5,357 nt of DNA, from contig JAEWPL010000304.1 of NCBI GenBank assembly GCA_023460615.1, forward strand, positions 1-5,357, given 5' to 3'. Under the pieces are notes generated by a model. The model saw only the letters and a program-made list of their open reading frames with translations, ran no database searches and was not told the DNA's origin. Below, in pieces: positions 3,969 to 5,357 of the stretch. A program made the position numbers and the translations under genes. Position 1 is the stretch's first letter; every line of letters begins with the position of its first letter. The DNA is from Pseudomonadota bacterium (GTDB lineage Bacteria; Pseudomonadota; Gammaproteobacteria; Enterobacterales; Succinivibrionaceae).

Positions 3969-5357
3969 TTATTTATTCTCCAAAAAATCTTGAACGTTAG
4001 CGAGGCTTCCTTTGATAGCGCAGATAGCAGCGGTTGCAGGACTCATTAAGTGAGTACGAGAGCCTTTACCTTGACGACCAACGAAGTTACGGTTAGAGGT
4101 TGAAGCTACACGAATACCCTCAGGTGCTTTATCGTCATTCATAGCAAGACACATAGAGCAACCTGGTTGTCTCCATTCAAAACCAGCCTCTGTAAAGATC
4201 TTATCTAAGCCTTCTTTTTCAGCTTGCTTTTTAACCCAGCCAGAGCCTGGAACTGCAATAGCAAGTTTGATGTTTTTGGCAATCTTATGACCTTTTAGAA
4301 CTTTAGCTGCAGCTCTAAAGTCTTCGATACGACCGTTTGTGCAAGAGCCTATGAAGACGTAATCTACAGGAGTACCAATTAGAGGAGCACCAGCCTTTAG
4401 ATCCATATACTCTAAAGCATCCTTGCAGGATTTTGCGATGATAGGATCACTAAAATCTGATGGTGATGGAACCTTATCAGTAATAGCACAACCTTGACCT
4501 GGGTTAGTACCCCAAGTTACAAATGGAACTAATGCGCCAGCATCGATAGTTACTACCTTATCAAATACAGCATCAGGATCTGATTTTAGAGTCTTCCAGT
4601 ACTCAACTGCCTTATCAAACTCCTCTCCTTTTGGAGCAAAGTCTCTACCCTTGATGTAATCAAAGGTGGTTTGATCAGGAGCTACCATACCGACCTTAGC
4701 ACCAAACTCAATAGCCATGTTGCTTAAAGTCATTCTGCCTTCCATAGACATTTCTTCAATAGCTTGTCCACAGAATTCAACAGCGTAGCCAGTGCCACCT
4801 GCGGTGGTTAATTTAGCAATGATAGCTAGGATTAAGTCTTTTGGATATACACCTTCTTTTAGGGAGCCTGTGCACTCAATCTTCATGGTCTTTAAACGAC
4901 CTTGTTTTAAAGTTTGAGTTGCCATTACGTGCTCAACTTCTGAAGTACCAATACCAAAAGCAAGGGCACCAAAAGCACCGTGAGTTGCAGTATGAGAGTC
5001 ACCGCAAACTAAGGTGGTGCCAGGTAGTGTAAAGCCAGTTTGAGGACCTACTACGTGCACGATACCTTGATTTAGTTCACCAAAACCAAAGAACTTAACG
5101 CCAAACTTTTTAGTGTTAGACATTAAAGCCTTGATTTGCTCTTGAGCCATAGGAGAGCAAGCTTCAATAGTTTGCTCTTTAGTAGAAATATCATGATCCA
5201 TAGTAGCAAGATGCAGATCAGGACGTCTTAATTTACGACCAGCAGCTTCAATACCTGCAAAAGCCTGAGGTGAGGTTACCTCATGCACAAGTTGTCTGTC
5301 GATATATAGAGTTGGCAATTCGCCTTCTTGCTCAAATACAATGTGGCTATCGTAGAC
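3969..5357 (-). CDS. leuC: 3-isopropylmalate dehydratase large subunit LeuC (5' end cut by window)
   Basis: LeuC carries the [4Fe-4S] cluster of isopropylmalate isomerase, an aconitase-family enzyme of leucine biosynthesis. The frame runs open to the right edge: the 13 codons upstream of the TTG at 5318 read V-Y-D-S-H-I-V-F-E-Q-E-G-E, matching the conserved N terminus, so that TTG is internal and only about 8-9 residues are missing. Numbered from that TTG, motifs are LYIDRQLVHEVTSPQAF (4-20), ATMDHD (38-43), LVCGDSHTATHGAFG (103-117), GTSEVEHV-ATQTL (124-137), SMEGRMTL-NMAIE-GAK (191-208), TWGTNPGQ (268-275), GSCTNGR (324-330) and PGCSMC (385-390). Cluster ligands C326, C387 and C390 keep the family spacing, and STSNRNF-GRQG is intact near the C terminus. 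It precedes leuD by 2 bp. The rest of the operon (leuA, leuB) and its promoter would lie beyond the edge. Confidence 0.97.
   Translation of the reverse strand, partial: VYDSHIVFEQEGELPTLYIDRQLVHEVTSPQAFAGIEAAGRKLRRPDLHLATMDHDISTKEQTIEACSPMAQEQIKALMSNTKKFGVKFFGFGELNQGIVHVVGPQTGFTLPGTTLVCGDSHTATHGAFGALAFGIGTSEVEHVMATQTLKQGRLKTMKIECTGSLKEGVYPKDLILAIIAKLTTAGGTGYAVEFCGQAIEEMSMEGRMTLSNMAIEFGAKVGMVAPDQTTFDYIKGRDFAPKGEEFDKAVEYWKTLKSDPDAVFDKVVTIDAGALVPFVTWGTNPGQGCAITDKVPSPSDFSDPIIAKSCKDALEYMDLKAGAPLIGTPVDYVFIGSCTNGRIEDFRAAAKVLKGHKIAKNIKLAIAVPGSGWVKKQAEKEGLDKIFTEAGFEWRQPGCSMCLAMNDDKAPEGIRVASTSNRNFVGRQGKGSRTHLMSPATAAICAIKGSLANVQDFLENK

Noticed and set aside
4841..5032. Plus-strand open frame antisense to leuC
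   Set aside because: It lies within the conserved LeuC coding region and has no recognisable features.
5316..5318. TTG as the start codon of leuC
   Set aside because: The upstream frame is open to the window edge and encodes the conserved LeuC N-terminal segment, so this Leu codon is internal.

Overview
This is an AT-rich bacterial window with ordinary metabolic gene content. The LeuC, LeuD and NfsB-type proteins resemble enterobacterial homologues almost end to end, as I recall those sequences. The AT-rich composition and a TSCPD-family protein typical of anaerobes suggest an anaerobic gammaproteobacterium, possibly Succinivibrionaceae. That placement is an inference from protein resemblance, with no marker gene to confirm it.

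Layout, left to right. (1) 1-748, + strand: the C-terminal two thirds of a ChvE/XylF-type periplasmic sugar-binding protein, cut by the left edge. (2) 824-1846, - strand: galM (aldose 1-epimerase), convergent with the binding protein and ending at a hairpin whose T-run lies on the minus strand. (3) 1847-2373: a 527-bp divergent intergenic region. It holds a LacI/GalR-type operator overlapping a probable galM promoter, an 18-bp perfect palindrome, a second operator-like sequence, a long AT-rich inverted repeat followed by a T-run, and the promoter and ribosome binding site of the next gene. (4) 2374-3288, + strand: an NfsB-type FMN nitroreductase and a small cysteine-containing TSCPD-domain protein, 15 bp apart and probably co-transcribed. 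(5) 3305-3330: a strong bidirectional terminator. (6) 3352-5357, - strand: leuD and leuC, the two subunits of 3-isopropylmalate dehydratase, 2 bp apart; leuC is cut by the right edge.

The genes form three themes. The sugar-binding protein and GalM fit uptake and anomer conversion of aldoses such as galactose or glucose, and the operator upstream of galM fits sugar-responsive repression. LeuCD performs the second step of leucine biosynthesis and is probably the 3' end of a longer leu operon continuing beyond the right edge. The nitroreductase/TSCPD pair is the least understood part. I see no mobile element, CRISPR array, tRNA or rRNA, and no clear evidence of a novel multi-gene system. The points most worth a second look are the nitroreductase-TSCPD pairing and the unexplained palindromes and hairpins in 1847-2373.
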